NCBI GenBank assembly: GCA_002898995.1
Contig: BEIM01000233.1
Coordinates: forward strand, 1 to 6,035
From: a bacterium HR36
Lineage (GTDB): Bacteria; Planctomycetota; Planctomycetia; Gemmatales; HRBIN36
Reading direction: 5' to 3'
DNA length: 6,035 nt
In this document: piece by piece, positions 4,385 through 6,035 of the stretch
Layout of the letters: each line of letters opens with the position of its first letter
Numbering within the stretch: the stretch's first letter is position 1
Position numbers and translations under genes: made by a program
Notes under the pieces: model-generated
The model's input: the letters and a program-made list of their open reading frames with translations, nothing else
Databases searched by the model: none
What the model was told of the DNA's origin: nothing

Positions 4385-6019
4385 GTGCGTCTGGTGCTCA
4401 TCGAAACTTCCGGCAATCAGGCCTACATTTTTGCCACCAACAAGTTGCGGGAGAACGTTGGCGCTTCAGAATTGACTTATCGTTCAGGCACGCAGTGGGT
4501 GCTGGAAGCAATACAGCAATTGGGCGGACCTGCCCTTTATAACTCGTCGGCACCAGTTCCTGCGCAACACATTCGCGATCAGTTGCGAAACACCAACGTG
4601 AATCGGCCAATCCAAGCTGGCGGAAAATTCGAGGTAATTGTCGCAGCATCCGGTAAGGCGCTGGTACTGGCGGACGATGATAGCCAGGCGCGACGCCTGG
4701 TGTCCTTGGTCACTCGCCGGGCCCTGAAAGAAGCCCCGGGCATGGAAATTTGGGGCGTGGTGTCGCGCGAGTTTGACCTCGCTAGTGTGTCCATTCATGA
4801 TGTCATCAAGGAGGTGCATCGGGAGTACGAATTAGTGCGCTCGCGGCTTCCTGGCCCGCAAACTCGCTTTCAGCGCCTGCCGATCATCATGGATTGCGGG
4901 ACCAGCGGTTTGCCCGCAGCCAAGTGGGACAATAGCGGTCGCGATCCTGGCCCCCGCTCGGCCATGTCGCTGGCGAAGATCGCCGTTGCACAAGACGCCC
5001 TACAGCGCATCCGCCGACTGGCCACCGACAAGAACTTGCCTCGTTCCACTGAGAAGCTCGAAGATCTGGGCTGCGAATGGTTCGCGGTGATTCACGCTGA
5101 CGGCAACGGGCTAGGACAAATCTTCCTGAATTTCGACGAGTGCGTGCGGTCTCCACAGCAAAAACCTTCCTCAGCATGGAACCGGACATACATCGAGCAA
5201 TTGCGCGATTTCTCACTGGCGCTGGACGAATGCACCGAGCACGCATTTCTCGAAGCCCTTGCCGGATTGAAACCCTTGAAATCCAAGGAAGGAGCGTTAC
5301 CTATCGTGCCGCTGGTGCTCGGCGGCGACGACCTGACAGTGGTCTGCGATGGCCAGCAGGCGTTGCAGTTCACGGTCAAATTCCTTCAGACGTTCGAGGA
5401 AACTGCTAGGGGTCATGCGGCCATTCAAAGAGTTCTCGGCAGCGCTCTGGGCAGGCGAGTGCTGCCGCAAGGTCTCACCAGCTGCGCGGGCGTGGCCATC
5501 ATCAAACCTCACTTCCCATTCTTTGCCGCTTATGAATTGGCCGAGGCACTGTTGAAATCCGCCAAGAAGCACAAGCCGCTGTCCGCCATTGATTTTCACA
5601 TCCTTTACGACGCCAGCAACCCCGACCTGGAGCGGGTGCGGGAAGAGTGGACGCTCGACGACGGAAGCACGCTGTTAACCGCCCGGCCCTACGTCGTAAC
5701 TCGTAACAGTCAGGTGGACCCACGGCGGCACTGGTCGAAGCTGAAAGAGCGGATCGAAGCGGTTCGCGCTAGAGACCCGGAAGAAGATCGGCGGAGGTTG
5801 CCCAACAGCATGCTGCACGAGTTGCGCGAAGGATTGTTCCTGGGTCGGCAGCAGGCCGATTTCCGGTTGAAGCTGGTTTTGCCCCGTTACCGGAACCAGG
5901 GTTTGGACAAACTGCTGGGCGATGGTAACTCGCTTTTCTGGAGCGAAACCGACAACGCCAAGGCCATCCACCGCACGGCCCTGCTGGATGCCCTCGATGC
6001 CGCGGAGTTCTGGGGATGA
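4385..6019 (+). CDS. Compact Cas10/Cmr2-like protein with catalytic GGDD palm and no HD domain, 544 aa
   Basis: The N-terminus begins directly with a Cmr2-style first palm: LVLIETSGNQAYIF, then ATNKLRENVGASEL (residues about 3-29). A short segment, DCGTSGLPA (170-178), stands where Cas10 proteins have a zinc-binding knuckle, but only one Cys (C171) remains. The second palm carries both metal-binding elements: FAVIHADGNGLG, with D239 on the first strand, and LVLGGDDLTVV, with GGDD at 313-316. The C-terminal helices (about 475-544, LPNSMLHELREGLFLG) resemble the Cas10 C-terminal domain. In type III CRISPR complexes the GGDD palm makes cyclic oligoadenylates from ATP. At 544 residues this protein is shorter than most Cas10s (about 750-1000), and the N-terminal HD nuclease is missing, so a signalling role without DNase is the natural inference. 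It is cytoplasmic, with no signal or membrane segment. It overlaps the next gene by ATGA, indicating an operon. The superfamily call is strong; a link to CRISPR is not shown. Confidence 0.85.
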   Translation: MRLVLIETSGNQAYIFATNKLRENVGASELTYRSGTQWVLEAIQQLGGPALYNSSAPVPAQHIRDQLRNTNVNRPIQAGGKFEVIVAASGKALVLADDDSQARRLVSLVTRRALKEAPGMEIWGVVSREFDLASVSIHDVIKEVHREYELVRSRLPGPQTRFQRLPIIMDCGTSGLPAAKWDNSGRDPGPRSAMSLAKIAVAQDALQRIRRLATDKNLPRSTEKLEDLGCEWFAVIHADGNGLGQIFLNFDECVRSPQQKPSSAWNRTYIEQLRDFSLALDECTEHAFLEALAGLKPLKSKEGALPIVPLVLGGDDLTVVCDGQQALQFTVKFLQTFEETARGHAAIQRVLGSALGRRVLPQGLTSCAGVAIIKPHFPFFAAYELAEALLKSAKKHKPLSAIDFHILYDASNPDLERVREEWTLDDGSTLLTARPYVVTRNSQVDPRRHWSKLKERIEAVRARDPEEDRRRLPNSMLHELREGLFLGRQQADFRLKLVLPRYRNQGLDKLLGDGNSLFWSETDNAKAIHRTALLDALDAAEFWG

Positions 6020-6035
6020 TCGCAAAAGGGGATAC
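6016..6035 (+). CDS. Start of the next gene in the Cas10-like operon (cut by right edge)
   Basis: An ATG at 6016-6018 overlaps the TGA stop of the Cas10-like gene as ATGA. GGAG at 6004-6007 provides a Shine-Dalgarno sequence 8 nt upstream. Only MIAKGD and part of a seventh codon are visible, so the product cannot be identified. The 4-bp overlap is the usual sign of translational coupling, so the protein is probably made in step with the Cas10-like protein and may be its partner. A RAMP (Cas7/Cas5-like) protein would be expected if this is a type III-like complex, but nothing visible proves it. Confidence 0.55.

Overview
The window looks like an accessory region of a moderately GC-rich bacterium, most likely a planctomycete (Gemmata-like). 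This rests on protein style only: an ECF-like sigma factor of the divergent planctomycete type, a Hint domain fragment with the wording common in planctomycete YD/RHS-like secreted proteins, and long repeat-laden intergenic DNA. No rRNA or other marker gene is present, so the assignment is an inference.

Layout from left to right: (1) 1-457, minus strand: the N-terminal 152 codons of an ECF-like sigma factor, cut by the window edge. (2) 458-1973: about 1.5 kb with no convincing gene. It holds a strong hairpin, a GC-rich stem-loop and five successive pairs of imperfect direct repeats, each pair spaced 64-75 bp. (3) 1974-2912, plus: an intact gene for a 312-residue exported protein of unknown function with a strong ribosome binding site. 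(4) 3043-4213, plus: a decayed stretch in which a Hint (Hedgehog/intein) domain fragment runs, in the same frame, into a Dam-type DNA adenine methyltransferase. The methyltransferase can be followed almost from end to end across three nonsense codons and two frameshifts, so this is a chimeric pseudogene. (5) 4214-4384: a short intergenic region with a perfect 12-bp palindrome just upstream of the next gene. (6) 4385-6019, plus: an intact 544-residue Cas10/Cmr2-like polymerase/cyclase with a complete catalytic palm (HADGNG and GGDD) but no N-terminal HD nuclease. (7) 6016-6035: the first codons of a next gene, joined to the Cas10-like gene by an ATGA overlap.

The most interesting part is the right end. 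It appears to be the first gene of an operon built around a compact, HD-less Cas10 homologue with an intact nucleotide-cyclase-type active site. It has its own candidate operator and a translationally coupled second gene, and no recognisable CRISPR array or adaptation gene in view. The left end adds a separate observation: the ribosome binding site and start codon of the sigma gene are perfectly complementary over 14 nt to a site inside its own coding sequence. The middle looks like a zone of gene decay and rearrangement, in which the 1974-2912 gene and the Cas10-like gene are the intact islands.
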